Origin: Clostridia bacterium
GTDB lineage: Bacteria > Bacillota > Clostridia > Acetivibrionales > DSM-27016
DNA length: 64,000 nucleotides
Reading direction: 5' to 3'
NCBI GenBank assembly: GCA_026414765.1
Contig: JAOAIJ010000043.1
Coordinates: 186,001 to 250,000 of the forward strand
The notes beneath the pieces are model-generated. The model was not told where the DNA came from, searched no databases, and saw only the letters and a program-made list of their open reading frames with translations. Position numbers and translations under genes: made by a program. This document shows, piece by piece, positions 18,285 to 27,360 of this stretch (within the stretch, counting starts at the first letter, position 1; each line of letters opens with the position of its first letter).

Positions 18285-19091
18285 ATGAAAATTTCTTTTT
18301 CTACGCTTGGCTGTCCTGAATGGTCCTGGGACGATATGCTTTCAACAGCAAAGGACCTGGGGTTTAACGGAATAGAAGTCCGCGGAATTGAAAATGAGCT
18401 GTACGTACCCAAGTCAAAGCCTTTTTCAGTAACAAATATAGAAGGTACAAAAGCAAGGCTAAATAAGCTGGGTCTTGAAATTCCATGTCTGACCTCTGCA
18501 TGCTATTTGTTTGATAAAGCAAAGAAAGACTTTTATATTAATGAAGGCAAGGAATACATAGATATAGCTCAAAAGCTGGGAACCCCATTTGTAAGGGTGC
18601 TTGGAGATGCAAATCCTGAGCCTGGCAATGAAATAGATTTTTGTTTTGTTGCCGACAACCTGAAAACATTGACGGAATACGCCAAAGATAAGAATGTAAA
18701 GATTTTGATTGAAACAAACGGTATATTTGCTGATTCTGAGAAAATGCTTGAGCTGGTAAAAGCAGTTGATAATACTAATCTGGGAGTATTATGGGATATA
18801 CATCATCCGTTCAGATTTATGAATGAACCGGTAGAAAAGACTTATGCTGCGCTTAAAGACTACATAATGTTTATACACATGAAGGACTCTAAGGTGGAAG
18901 AGGGCAAAATAAGGTACAAAATGCTTGGATATGGAGATGTACCAGTAAGAGAAACTCTTGAGCTGCTGAAGAAAAACAAATATGATGGGTTTGTGTCACT
19001 TGAATGGGTTAAGCGCTGGTGCGTGGATCTGGAAGATCCCGGAGTGGTATTTTCACATTATGCGTATTATATAAGAGATAATATAAAATAA
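18285..19091 (+). CDS. Sugar phosphate isomerase/epimerase family protein (TIM barrel)
   Basis: 268 residues with the xylose-isomerase-like TIM-barrel pattern: ISFSTLGCPEW, GFNGIEVRG, TPFVRVLGDANPE, ILIETNG, LGVLWDIHHPF, MFIHMKDS and DGFVSLEWVKRW. Glu, Asp, His and Glu residues at the strand ends are the usual metal ligands. Members interconvert sugars or inositol derivatives; the substrate is unknown. Single gene with GGAGGCG before the ATG and a strong terminator after it. It is distinct in sequence from the isomerase at 25.8 kb. Confidence 0.8.
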   Translation: MKISFSTLGCPEWSWDDMLSTAKDLGFNGIEVRGIENELYVPKSKPFSVTNIEGTKARLNKLGLEIPCLTSACYLFDKAKKDFYINEGKEYIDIAQKLGTPFVRVLGDANPEPGNEIDFCFVADNLKTLTEYAKDKNVKILIETNGIFADSEKMLELVKAVDNTNLGVLWDIHHPFRFMNEPVEKTYAALKDYIMFIHMKDSKVEEGKIRYKMLGYGDVPVRETLELLKKNKYDGFVSLEWVKRWCVDLEDPGVVFSHYAYYIRDNIK

Positions 19092-19100
19092 GACCAAACA

Positions 19101-19130
19101 AAAAAACGGTTAAGTTAACCGTTTTTTTTG
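19101..19130 (+). terminator. Rho-independent terminator
   Basis: AAACGGTTAA-G-TTAACCGTTT followed by a run of T. It ends the isomerase gene. Confidence 0.9.
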
Positions 19131-19261
19131 TTTGTAAGGGAAATATTTGAGGATTATTCTGCTGCGTGATATCATTACCAATAAAAGTAGAATAGCTGTA
19201 GGACGTATATTTTTATAGGGATACGGATATAAACATACAAGTGACTTTTGGAGGTAAATAT

Positions 19262-20074
19262 ATGCGTAAAAAGGATTTTTTATCAGCAGTAGTATTATGC
19301 TTTATTTTTTTTACTTCATGTTCTTCATCAGTAGTAGAAATGGGGCCTAAAAAGGAAGTGGCTGAACACATTGAAAAAACAATTGAAATAAAGGAGCATC
19401 TTGATTTGTTTGTTGATGCAGATTCAAGTAACATAGAATTTTATACGTGGGACAAGGGAAAAGTCAAGTTTGAGATTAAGAACAGAGTAAGGGGAATGGG
19501 AGAAAAAAAGGAACTGGAATCAAAACTGAAGAATTTTGATATTAATTTGTCTCAGGATGGTAATATGGTAGTTTATAAAGCAAGGTATGGGAAAAGTATT
19601 AAAAGCCATGGGGATATCAGTTCCGACATCAGGATATTTATTCCTAAAAATGCTGAAAGTGTGGGGTGTAAAGTTGGTACAGGTACAATCAAGGTTTTGG
19701 ATGACTTGAAAAGCAGTCTGAATATTGAAGTAGATATGGCAAACATAGAAGTAAGAAGGCTGGAGGGAAAGCTTAAGGTTAAAGGTGATATGGGTAATCT
19801 GAAAGTAGAAAACGGGAAAATAAGAAGTGATTCAAAAGTATCTGTAAATTTCGGAAACATAGATATAAAGGCCGAGTTTGAGGAACGTGGAAATTATGTT
19901 TTTGAGACGCGCACAGGCAATATAGATCTTCAGCTGCCTGAAGAATCAAGAATAAGTTTTGAAAATATGGGAACTGTGGAGGTAAATGACTTTACCGATA
20001 AAAATTATCCGGCTAAAATAAAAACTAGTACTGATATGGGTAGAATTACAATAAAGAAATACAAATTTTTATGA
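19262..20074 (+). CDS. DUF4097-type lipoprotein
   Basis: 270 residues. Lipoprotein signal with FFTSC (Cys about residue 18), followed by repeated short beta-strand units (IEVDMANIEVRRLEGKLKV, GNLKVENGKI, GNIDIKAEFEERG, TGNIDLQLPEES) as in DUF4097 putative adhesin beta-helix domains. The GGAGG site sits 7 nt before ATG 19262. An in-frame GTG at 19241 is upstream of that site and unlikely. Surface protein of unknown role. Confidence 0.75.
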   Translation: MRKKDFLSAVVLCFIFFTSCSSSVVEMGPKKEVAEHIEKTIEIKEHLDLFVDADSSNIEFYTWDKGKVKFEIKNRVRGMGEKKELESKLKNFDINLSQDGNMVVYKARYGKSIKSHGDISSDIRIFIPKNAESVGCKVGTGTIKVLDDLKSSLNIEVDMANIEVRRLEGKLKVKGDMGNLKVENGKIRSDSKVSVNFGNIDIKAEFEERGNYVFETRTGNIDLQLPEESRISFENMGTVEVNDFTDKNYPAKIKTSTDMGRITIKKYKFL

Positions 20075-20118
20075 TTCTGTGATAAAATGTATACGGATTT
20101 TAAAAATGGAAGGTTATT

Positions 20119-20676
20119 ATGAGAATGTTTGTCGGAATAGATTTCAGCATGCGATTAAAGGACCAGATCGCAGGCTTGCAAAAGAAACTGAAAGCACATG
20201 CTGTAGCAGGAAGGTGGAAGTATATTGATAATTTCCATCTGACTCTTAAATTTTTGTCAGAAGTTGACAATGCTCAAGTTGGGAAAATAAATCACAAAAT
20301 TATGAATATATGTGACAACACGGACGGATTCAGACTTAATATATCTGAAGCCGGACTTTTTCCCGGAAAAGGAAATATCAGAGTCTTGTGGCTTGGTTTA
20401 AACGGAGAACTGAGCAAGCTTGAAAAACTGCAATCGGGTATAGACAGTGGTTTGGAAGAGATTGGTTTTGAAGCAGAAAAAAGAGTGTATAAGCCTCATA
20501 TCACAATTGGCCAGGACATAGCTTTCAAAATGGAATTTGAAGGTATAAAAAGTATAGTTGATAAGCATTTATTTGACGAAATAATTGTAGACAGGGTTCA
20601 CTTATTTAAAAGTGAGCAAGTAGAAAATAAAAGGGTATACACGCCTATATCGGAATATCTGTTAAGGGAAACATAA
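20119..20676 (+). CDS. thpR: RNA 2',3'-cyclic phosphodiesterase
   Basis: 185 residues of the 2H phosphoesterase superfamily. The two catalytic motifs are visible as FHLTLKFL (HLTL, about residue 41) and PHITIG (about residue 126), and the first strand is MFVGIDFS. ThpR/LigT proteins hydrolyse 2',3'-cyclic phosphate RNA ends in the cytoplasm. Length fits the family. Confidence 0.9.
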   Translation: MRMFVGIDFSMRLKDQIAGLQKKLKAHAVAGRWKYIDNFHLTLKFLSEVDNAQVGKINHKIMNICDNTDGFRLNISEAGLFPGKGNIRVLWLGLNGELSKLEKLQSGIDSGLEEIGFEAEKRVYKPHITIGQDIAFKMEFEGIKSIVDKHLFDEIIVDRVHLFKSEQVENKRVYTPISEYLLRET

Positions 20677-20738
20677 AAAGGTTAAAACAAATATAGAACA
20701 TAAAATGCAGCATTAATCCATTTCAAAGGGGTCAGTCA

Positions 20739-21992
20739 ATGAAGGAAAAAGTTTTAGTTATTGTGATACTAATAATGACAGTAATATCTTTATCAGTTAT
20801 GGTAGCGGTAGGAGTATTGTATTTCAGCCAACTTTCGGACAAGGATGGCACGGTTGAGACAATGGTGCAAACTCAGGGTACAGGCAGTAACGGACAAGCT
20901 AATAGCAAAAATGAAAATACAAAGACCCAGGATAGCAAAGCTGATGCTAAAACCATGGAAGATAAGTCTGCTGTTGAAAATGAAGAATATAATGATGAAA
21001 TACTAAAGATAACGGCAGTGGGAGACATACTGCTTGGAAGATCGGTTGGATTAAGAGTTATAAAACAGCCAAGCAGATATGCTTATCCTTTTGAAAAGGT
21101 TGCAGACTTTCTGCGGAGGGGAGATATAGTATTCGGTAATCTTGAGGAATCTATTACTTCGAGTACCAAAGGCCTTACAGGTATAAAACAAGGCGGAAAA
21201 TATGTTCTCAAAAATGAAGTTGAAGCTATAGAAGGTTTGAAATATGCAGGTTTTAATCTGTTTAGCCTTGCAAATAATCATATACTGGATTACTATGAAA
21301 AAGGACTTTATGATACAATTGAAATACTAAACAAAAATGGAATTGCCTATGCCGGAGCAGGCAGAAATCTGGAAGAGGCAAGAAAACTTACTATTATTGA
21401 GAAAAAAGGAATAAAGGTAGGTTTGCTTGCCTATACTGATATGGCAGAGATTACTTACAAGGGTAATCCACCTTTATCATTTCTTGCTAAAGACAACAAA
21501 TCCGGTGTTGCCCCGACAAAAATTGAATATATAAGGGAAGATATGGCGAAAGCAAGAGGTATGGTTGATTTGCTTATAGTTTCGCTGCATTGGGGAATTG
21601 AATATACTTATGAACCTACGAAAAAACAGGTTGAGATTGCTCATGAAATAATAGATCAGGGCGCAGATATACTGATCGGACACCACACTCACAGATTTCA
21701 AAGTATAGAAATTTACAAAGAAAAGCCAATATTCTACAGTCTCGGAAATTTCATATTTGATCAGAGAGACCCTGAAAACCAGCAGGGATTTCTGATGGAA
21801 ATGGAATATAAGGATAAAAAGCTTGCGAGACTATCTGGAATACCCTTTAAAATACGGGATGTATCCCAGATAGTACCTCAGAGTGGTAAAGATGCAGCAG
21901 AAATTATATATAGAGAGATCAAGCTGTGCGAAAAAATGGATACACCTTCACATATGGAAAATGATAAAATCATTTTTGACATAAAAAATTAA
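20739..21992 (+). CDS. CapA-family (PGA_cap) metallophosphatase-like protein
   Basis: 417 residues: an N-terminal membrane anchor (about 5-29), an Asn/Lys/Thr-rich linker to about 85, then the CapA domain (TAVGDILLGR; FGNLEESIT; FSLANNHILDY; SLHWGIEY; IGHHTHRFQSIEIYKEKPIFYSLGNFIFDQ). The Asp, Asn and His positions match the calcineurin-like fold. In capsule operons the family supports poly-gamma-glutamate export. No other capsule gene is adjacent, so its role here is unknown. Confidence 0.85.
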   Translation: MKEKVLVIVILIMTVISLSVMVAVGVLYFSQLSDKDGTVETMVQTQGTGSNGQANSKNENTKTQDSKADAKTMEDKSAVENEEYNDEILKITAVGDILLGRSVGLRVIKQPSRYAYPFEKVADFLRRGDIVFGNLEESITSSTKGLTGIKQGGKYVLKNEVEAIEGLKYAGFNLFSLANNHILDYYEKGLYDTIEILNKNGIAYAGAGRNLEEARKLTIIEKKGIKVGLLAYTDMAEITYKGNPPLSFLAKDNKSGVAPTKIEYIREDMAKARGMVDLLIVSLHWGIEYTYEPTKKQVEIAHEIIDQGADILIGHHTHRFQSIEIYKEKPIFYSLGNFIFDQRDPENQQGFLMEMEYKDKKLARLSGIPFKIRDVSQIVPQSGKDAAEIIYREIKLCEKMDTPSHMENDKIIFDIKN

Positions 21993-22026
21993 TATACAAT
22001 AATAATGAGAAAAGGGGGATTATAAA

Positions 22027-22266
22027 ATGCAGCTCATTAAGTGCCTTTTTTGCGGCAAGCCTACAACTCTTCACAGAATCAATGCTCAGAAGAAAATCAA
22101 CAATAAAATAGTAACCTTATCAAATGCTCCCGTATACTATTGCGCCCCTTGTAAAGAAACATTTCTTTCAAAAGAGACACAGGATGTATTTAACTATATT
22201 AGAGATATGGGATTGGAAAATAAAAGTATACTTTTCAACTTTGACGATCTGTCTAAAAAAGTATAG
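22027..22266 (+). CDS. YgiT-type zinc-finger protein
   Basis: 79 residues. A CLFCG ... YYCAPCKETF pair of CxxC motifs makes the zinc finger. The short C-terminal segment (TQDVFNYIRDMG) resembles YgiT/YokU-like proteins, but the HTH antitoxin domain of MqsA is absent. It starts 34 nt after the CapA-like gene and may be co-transcribed. No toxin partner is visible nearby. Confidence 0.7.
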   Translation: MQLIKCLFCGKPTTLHRINAQKKINNKIVTLSNAPVYYCAPCKETFLSKETQDVFNYIRDMGLENKSILFNFDDLSKKV

Positions 22267-22344
22267 ATATGCAGTCTATGCCTTTCTAAAGGTATCACTT
22301 TACCTGTTTGTGTTACAGATATTTTACATCATATTGATTCAGGG

Positions 22345-22390
22345 AAGATAATTTATAAAACTTTTTATAAAAAGTTTTATAAATTATCTT
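22345..22390. repeat. 46-bp perfect palindrome
   Basis: Two 23-nt arms with no unpaired centre, starting AAGATAATTTATAAAAC and mirrored exactly to ...TTATAAATTATCTT. It lies 79 bp after the YgiT-like gene and 32 bp before the first LacI operator. It could act as a bidirectional terminator, though long T-runs are missing, or be a cruciform-forming element. Confidence 0.7.
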
Positions 22391-22421
22391 GATTTAAAAA
22401 GGAATTATAATATAATAATAA

Positions 22422-22437
22422 ATGTAATCCGTTACAT
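22422..22437. promoter_or_regulatory. LacI-type operator O1
   Basis: ATGTAATCCGTTACAT: six-base inverted arms around a TCCG centre, typical of LacI-family operators. Identical to the second copy 158 bp downstream. Confidence 0.8.
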
Positions 22438-22579
22438 GATAATAATGTGTGTTTAAATAAAGACAATTAGCGGAGGAGTATCAGAGATATTGTATATAAA
22501 AGATTATGCAGGTAATTCAGGAATTTTTATATTATTCATTGCATATAGCTAAAAAAATCAATAATATCTTTGTTTTTGA

Positions 22580-22595
22580 ATGTAATCCGTTACAT
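22580..22595. promoter_or_regulatory. LacI-type operator O2
   Basis: A second exact copy of ATGTAATCCGTTACAT, 20 bases before the lacI-family start codon. Centre-to-centre distance to O1 is 158 bp, close to 15 helical turns at 10.5 bp, which suits repression by looping. Confidence 0.85.
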
Positions 22596-22615
22596 TAAGT
22601 GGGGTGAAATTAAGT

Positions 22616-23608
22616 ATGGCAACAATACAGGATGTGGCAAAAATGGCTGGGGTATCAGTTGCGACAGTATCCAGAGTACTTAACAACAGTCCGTCTGTTG
22701 TTGAATCTACAAAAGAGGCCGTTATGGATGCAATAAAAAGGCTGAACTATCAGCCTAATATGCTTGGAAGAAATCTGAGGCGTTCTGAAACAAAGATGAT
22801 ATTGGTCCTGCTCCCGAACATATCAAATCCTTTTTACTCAAGAATAGTTAAGGGAATAGAGGACGTGGGACATAAGAACGGCTATAATGTGATGCTGTGT
22901 AATACTGACTCGGATGCAGAGAGAGAAAAAATATATATTGAAATGCTTAAGAAAAAGCTTTCGGATGGAGTGATATTCATGGCTCCGGAACTAAATAAAG
23001 AGGAATTATCGGATATAGGCAGAGGTTATCCTGTGGTGCAATGCTGCGAGTACAAAGAAGGAGCGGATGTATCACATGTTTCTATAGACAATGTGGAAGC
23101 TTCGTATAAAGCAATGAAGCACTTAATAGGGCTGGGACATAGAAGGATTGGAATGATAAGCTGTAAAAACAACTTTTTATCTACAAAGCAGAGGGAGGAG
23201 GGATATAAAAAGGCTTTATCGGAAGCGGGTATTGATTACGATCCGGAGTTGGTTCAATACGGTGATTATAGTTTTAAAAGCGGATTAAGGACTGCAAAGC
23301 AGATGCTATCAATAAAAAACAAGCCTACTGCCATATTTTCAATATCGGATATTATGGCAATAGGGGTTTTAAGAGCAGTGAAGGACAGTGGGTTAAGAGT
23401 ACCGGAGGATGTAGCGGTAGTTGGATTTGATAACATCAGTTTTGCATCAATGTGCGATCCGAGGCTCACAACTGTAGCACAGCCCAAGTATGATCTGGGG
23501 TGTACTGCGATGGACCTCCTGATAAGACAAATAAAGGGTGAGGTTAAGGAACCGAGGGATGTATTTATGGAGCATGAACTTATTATTCGAGAATCATCTA
23601 TTAAATAA
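22616..23608 (+). CDS. LacI-family transcriptional regulator
   Basis: 330 residues. N-terminal HTH (TIQDVAKMAGVSVATVSRVLNN) with hinge helix, then a sugar-binding core (NPFYSRIVKGIED; GHRRIGMIS; AIFSISDIMAIGVLRA; VVGFDNISFA). ATG 22616 follows GGGGTG by 10 nt; a GTG at 22604 is possible. The first gene of an operon with two dehydrogenases and an isomerase, it sits right behind two identical operators. It is probably an autoregulated repressor released by an intermediate of that pathway. Confidence 0.9.
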   Translation: MATIQDVAKMAGVSVATVSRVLNNSPSVVESTKEAVMDAIKRLNYQPNMLGRNLRRSETKMILVLLPNISNPFYSRIVKGIEDVGHKNGYNVMLCNTDSDAEREKIYIEMLKKKLSDGVIFMAPELNKEELSDIGRGYPVVQCCEYKEGADVSHVSIDNVEASYKAMKHLIGLGHRRIGMISCKNNFLSTKQREEGYKKALSEAGIDYDPELVQYGDYSFKSGLRTAKQMLSIKNKPTAIFSISDIMAIGVLRAVKDSGLRVPEDVAVVGFDNISFASMCDPRLTTVAQPKYDLGCTAMDLLIRQIKGEVKEPRDVFMEHELIIRESSIK

Positions 23609-23620
23609 GGAGGAATTAAA

Positions 23621-24652
23621 TTGATAAATATTGGAATTATAGGCTGCGGTTCTATTTCAAAATACAGGCATGCACCCGAATATGCAGGTAACACGGCTTG
23701 TAAAATAGTTGGCTATTGTGATGAAAAGCCGGAAAGAGCACAGGAACTTGCAGAAAAATATGGCGGAGTTGTTTACAAGGATTATAGCGAATTGATTTCA
23801 GATAAGAACATAGATGCAGTAAGTGTATGTACTTCAAACTATTGGCATGCACCGATAACTATAGCAGCTTTGGAAGCAGGAAAGCATGTGCTTTGTGAAA
23901 AGCCCATGGCTACAACAGTAGAAGATGCGGAAAAGATGGTTGTTATGGCTGAGAGAGCAGGTAAATTTCTAATGATAGGTCACAACCAAAGACTGGCAGA
24001 TGCTCATGTGAGAGCGAAGGAAATACTGAAAACCGGGGAACTGGGCAGAGTATTAAGCTTCAGTACAGCCTTCGGGCATGGTGGACCGGAAGTATGGAGT
24101 GCGGATGGACTTAGCACATGGTTTTTCAAGAAGAAGGATGCATACGTAGGTGCTATGGGAGATTTGGGAGTACATAAGGCAGATTTGATCAGATGGCTGA
24201 TTGACGATGAAATAGAAGAGGTAAAAGCATTTGTCGGCACAGTGGATAAAAGGAATGAAAAAGGTTCATTGATTGAGGTGGATGACAATGCAGTATGTAT
24301 ATTGAAATCAAAGAAAGGAATAATAGGAACTCTGACAGCCAGCTGGACATATTACGGTGGAGAAGACAACAGTACGATCCTGCATTGTTCCAATGGTACT
24401 ATGAAAATATATGATAATCCAGAATATCCAATAACAGTTACTAAAAAGAGCGGGGAAAAAGTGTTTTATAAGGTTGGTAAGATACAGACGAATGAATCGC
24501 AATCCAAATCCGGTATAATAGATATGTTTATTAACTGCATTCTCGTCAATAAAGCGCCTGAGATATCCGGGGAAGAAGGTCTGAAGGCATTAAAAATTAT
24601 TATTGCCTGTATGGAATCAGCAGAAAGAGGGATTACAGTCAAAATAGACTAG
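23621..24652 (+). CDS. Gfo/Idh/MocA-family oxidoreductase 1
   Basis: 343 residues. Rossmann motif NIGIIGCGSISKYRHAPEY at the N-terminus; the family EKP motif in GKHVLCEKPMATT; catalytic-region GDLGVHKADLIRWL. NAD(P)-dependent, cytoplasmic, acting on sugars, inositols or sugar acids. The start is a TTG with a perfect AAGGAGGAATTAAA ahead of it and no better ATG. The next dehydrogenase follows 12 nt later. The two are distant paralogs, which is typical of pathways that oxidise and re-reduce a sugar position. Confidence 0.9.
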   Translation: MINIGIIGCGSISKYRHAPEYAGNTACKIVGYCDEKPERAQELAEKYGGVVYKDYSELISDKNIDAVSVCTSNYWHAPITIAALEAGKHVLCEKPMATTVEDAEKMVVMAERAGKFLMIGHNQRLADAHVRAKEILKTGELGRVLSFSTAFGHGGPEVWSADGLSTWFFKKKDAYVGAMGDLGVHKADLIRWLIDDEIEEVKAFVGTVDKRNEKGSLIEVDDNAVCILKSKKGIIGTLTASWTYYGGEDNSTILHCSNGTMKIYDNPEYPITVTKKSGEKVFYKVGKIQTNESQSKSGIIDMFINCILVNKAPEISGEEGLKALKIIIACMESAERGITVKID

Positions 24653-24664
24653 GGGGTCTTTACA

Positions 24665-25714
24665 ATGACTGATAAGATTAGATATGGCTGTGTAGGAGCA
24701 GGTGGAATTGCTGAGTATAAGCATCTGAACGGGTATTCAAAGATAGATTGTGTAGAAATATCGGCTATTTGTGATAATAACACTGAGGCTGCAAAAAGGC
24801 TTGCGGAGAAATACAATATACCGAATGTTTTTTCTGACTATAAAGAGATGTTGCATAAGACAGAACTTGATTTTATAAGTGTCTGTACGCCGAATTTCCT
24901 TCATGAACCTGTAACGGTAGAAGCTCTGAAAAAAGGTGTTCATGTACACTGTGAAAAGCCTGTTGCATTGAATTCACAAGAAGTCCAGGAAATGATAAAG
25001 ATAAAAAACCTTTCCGGGAAAAAACTTATGGTTGCATTGAACAACAGATTTACCAATGAATCATACTTTGTAAAGAAGTACATAGAAGAAGGTTATTTAG
25101 GAGAAATATATCATGCAAAATGCGGCTGGAGAAGGAAGCGTGGAATTCCGGGCAAAGGTGGGTGGTTTACAAACAAGGAGCTTTCAGGTGGTGGACCTCT
25201 TATAGATCTTGGTGTGCATTTTCTGGATCTGGTTATGTACTTCATGGGATATCCAGAGGCATCCACTGTAACAGGTGTAACATACTCCAAGTTTGCAGAA
25301 AACAACTCCAGGAACAGCTGGAACTACGGGAAGAACAATACCGGTATATATGATGTGGAAGATTTTGCAGCGGGGTTTATCAGACTGAAAAATGAAGCTA
25401 CTATAGACTTTGAATTCAATTGGGCATCAAATATTGAAAAGGAATACAACTATTATGAATTACTTGGAACCAAAGGTGGAATATCTTTTGCAGACGGTAA
25501 GCTTAAGTTATTTTCTGAAGTTCTGGATACATGTGTAAGCATATGCCCGGATACAAACTATCCTTCAATGGCAGTAAATGAATTCGAGCATTTCATAGAT
25601 TGTATAAGAAGTGATAATGAGCCTGTGTCAACTCCTGAAGAATCTTTAATGCTTATGAAGATAATAGATGGGATATATAGTTCGGCGGAAATAAAAAGGG
25701 AGATCATTTTGTAA
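24665..25714 (+). CDS. Gfo/Idh/MocA-family oxidoreductase 2
   Basis: 349 residues. YGCVGAGGIAEYKHLNGY forms the dinucleotide fold, VHVHCEKPVALN contains the conserved EKP, and PLIDLGVHFLDLVMYFMG matches the active-site His region. Same family as the preceding gene. Ribosome site AGGGGG before the ATG. Likely works in the same pathway as its neighbours; substrate not determinable from sequence. Confidence 0.9.
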   Translation: MTDKIRYGCVGAGGIAEYKHLNGYSKIDCVEISAICDNNTEAAKRLAEKYNIPNVFSDYKEMLHKTELDFISVCTPNFLHEPVTVEALKKGVHVHCEKPVALNSQEVQEMIKIKNLSGKKLMVALNNRFTNESYFVKKYIEEGYLGEIYHAKCGWRRKRGIPGKGGWFTNKELSGGGPLIDLGVHFLDLVMYFMGYPEASTVTGVTYSKFAENNSRNSWNYGKNNTGIYDVEDFAAGFIRLKNEATIDFEFNWASNIEKEYNYYELLGTKGGISFADGKLKLFSEVLDTCVSICPDTNYPSMAVNEFEHFIDCIRSDNEPVSTPEESLMLMKIIDGIYSSAEIKREIIL

Positions 25715-25775
25715 GATGGTATAAACACAAGCTGTAAAATTAATAAAATATTTATTTATTATAAGGAGGAAAAAA

Positions 25776-26696
25776 ATGTACCTAGGTTTTTTGACTGTAA
25801 GTCTGGGAGATATGCCGTTTAAGGAAAAAGCGGAGTGGGCCGGTAAAAACGGGTTTAAAGCTTTGGAAATAGCCTGCTGGCCAAAATCAAACTCAAGAGA
25901 TTATTCATCGAGTGATATTGATGTGGCTAATTTGACTCAACAAGAGGCAGATGAGATAAAAAAATTTATGAAGGAATATGGCTTGACAATTTCTTCTCTT
26001 GCATACTATGATAATAATCTTCACAATGATCCGGATAAAAGGGCAAGAATAAACTTTCATGTAAAGAAATGCATAGATGCTGCTGTGATGCTGGATACTA
26101 AGCTTGTTGGCACATTTGCAGGCCGTAATCCGGAAAAGGGTATTGAAGAAAACTTTAACGAGTTTGAAAAAGTTTTCGGAGAATTGGTATCCTATGCTGA
26201 AAGTAAAGGAATAAAGCTGATGATAGAGAACTGTCCCATGGAAGGCTGGCAAGTACCCGGAATTCCCGGCACAATATCATTTAGCCCTGAACTTTGGGAA
26301 GAAATGTTCAGAAGGGTACCAAACAAAAACTTCGGATTGAATCTTGATCCTTCCCACTTATTGTTTCAGTTTATAGACTATACGGCAGTTATCCCTGTAT
26401 TTAAAGACAGGATTTTCCATGCACATGCAAAGGATACAGAGATATTTGAAGAAAAACTGAAATGGTATGGTGCTTTTAACAGACAGCTTGGGGGCGGACA
26501 CGGAGCAGGTTATTGGCGTTACCGTATGCCCGGGCTGGGTCAGGTCGATTGGGGAAAATTCATTAGGGTATTGAAAGAAAACGGTTATGATGGAGTATTA
26601 AGTACTGAACATGAAGATCCAGTATATGAGGGCAGCAGGGAAAAGGTAAAAGAGGGCTTACTCCTGGGGAAAAAACATCTGGAGCAATTTGTTTGA
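25776..26696 (+). CDS. Sugar phosphate isomerase/epimerase
   Basis: 306 residues, TIM barrel of the AP-endonuclease-2/IolE-like type: FLTVSLGDMPFKEKAEWAG, FKALEIACWP, KLVGTFAGRNPEKG, IKLMIENCPMEGW, FGLNLDPSHL, FHAHAKDTEI and GVLSTEHEDP. Glu, Asp, His and Glu positions form the expected metal site. It closes the LacI operon behind AAGGAGG. Together with two Gfo/Idh/MocA enzymes this resembles inositol- or keto-sugar-degrading operons, but no transporter or hydrolase is included. Confidence 0.87.
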   Translation: MYLGFLTVSLGDMPFKEKAEWAGKNGFKALEIACWPKSNSRDYSSSDIDVANLTQQEADEIKKFMKEYGLTISSLAYYDNNLHNDPDKRARINFHVKKCIDAAVMLDTKLVGTFAGRNPEKGIEENFNEFEKVFGELVSYAESKGIKLMIENCPMEGWQVPGIPGTISFSPELWEEMFRRVPNKNFGLNLDPSHLLFQFIDYTAVIPVFKDRIFHAHAKDTEIFEEKLKWYGAFNRQLGGGHGAGYWRYRMPGLGQVDWGKFIRVLKENGYDGVLSTEHEDPVYEGSREKVKEGLLLGKKHLEQFV

Positions 26697-26735
26697 GTTA
26701 CAGAGATAAGCACAACAAAATAAGTTGACAGCAAT

Positions 26736-26766
26736 AAAGGAGTTTGGATAAGCTAAGCTCCTTTTT
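26736..26766 (+). terminator. Terminator of LacI-controlled operon
   Basis: AAAGGAG pairs with CTCCTTT across a 15-nt loop, followed by TTTTTGTTTTG. Confidence 0.75.
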
Positions 26767-26843
26767 GTTTTGTAAATATAAAATTTTGCTTCGGGATATA
26801 ATATTATTATAATTTCTGAAGAGGATAGGTTGAAGATAGGTTT

Positions 26844-27248
26844 ATGAAGAAACTGATTTTTTGTTTATTGCTATTGCCGGCTATATTATCTGCCTGTAAT
26901 ACAGGCTATCTCACAAGAATGCCAGATGGACAGGATTTTGTCAGATTGCAGACAGAACAAATTGACAGCAGGGATGGAATAAAAATTTTAAGTGCAAAGA
27001 AGGAAGTAAAAGCCGGGGAAAAAGTAGAATTTACAGTACAAGGTAAAGCTGGTGCTGAGTATGAGATTGCTTCTACATATGTTCTGGATAGTAAGACATA
27101 TACAGCGTACCAATCAAAGACTGCTGATAAAGAAGGAACAGTATCATGGTCATGGCGTGTGAATGAAAAAACCAAGCCCGGAACATATGCTATCACTATT
27201 ACAGGTGACGGTACTACACTTTTGAGTTCATATACTGTAACCAAATAG
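26844..27248 (+). CDS. Small lipoprotein with Ig-like fold (unknown function)
   Basis: 134 residues. Lipobox LSAC (Cys about residue 18). The remainder has alternating strands (KAGEKVEFTVQGKAGAEYEI, EGTVSWSWRVNEKTKPGTYAITITGDG) resembling a bacterial Ig-like domain. I do not recognise a named family. It stands alone, with a TATAAT-like -10 about 35 bases upstream of the ATG. Confidence 0.65.
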   Translation: MKKLIFCLLLLPAILSACNTGYLTRMPDGQDFVRLQTEQIDSRDGIKILSAKKEVKAGEKVEFTVQGKAGAEYEIASTYVLDSKTYTAYQSKTADKEGTVSWSWRVNEKTKPGTYAITITGDGTTLLSSYTVTK

Positions 27249-27360
27249 CAGGTGCATTCACTTCATATGCTACATGCAAACGGGTTGTGCCGGTTAATTT
27301 GTATTTATTACTATCAATAGATTTCTGGCACAATATGTTATATTGTGTAAACTGTATAAG

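Noticed and set aside
22482-22554. Short frame between the two LacI operators with a GGAGGAG upstream
   Set aside because: TTG start at too long a distance, about 20 codons, no family features; probably promoter DNA.
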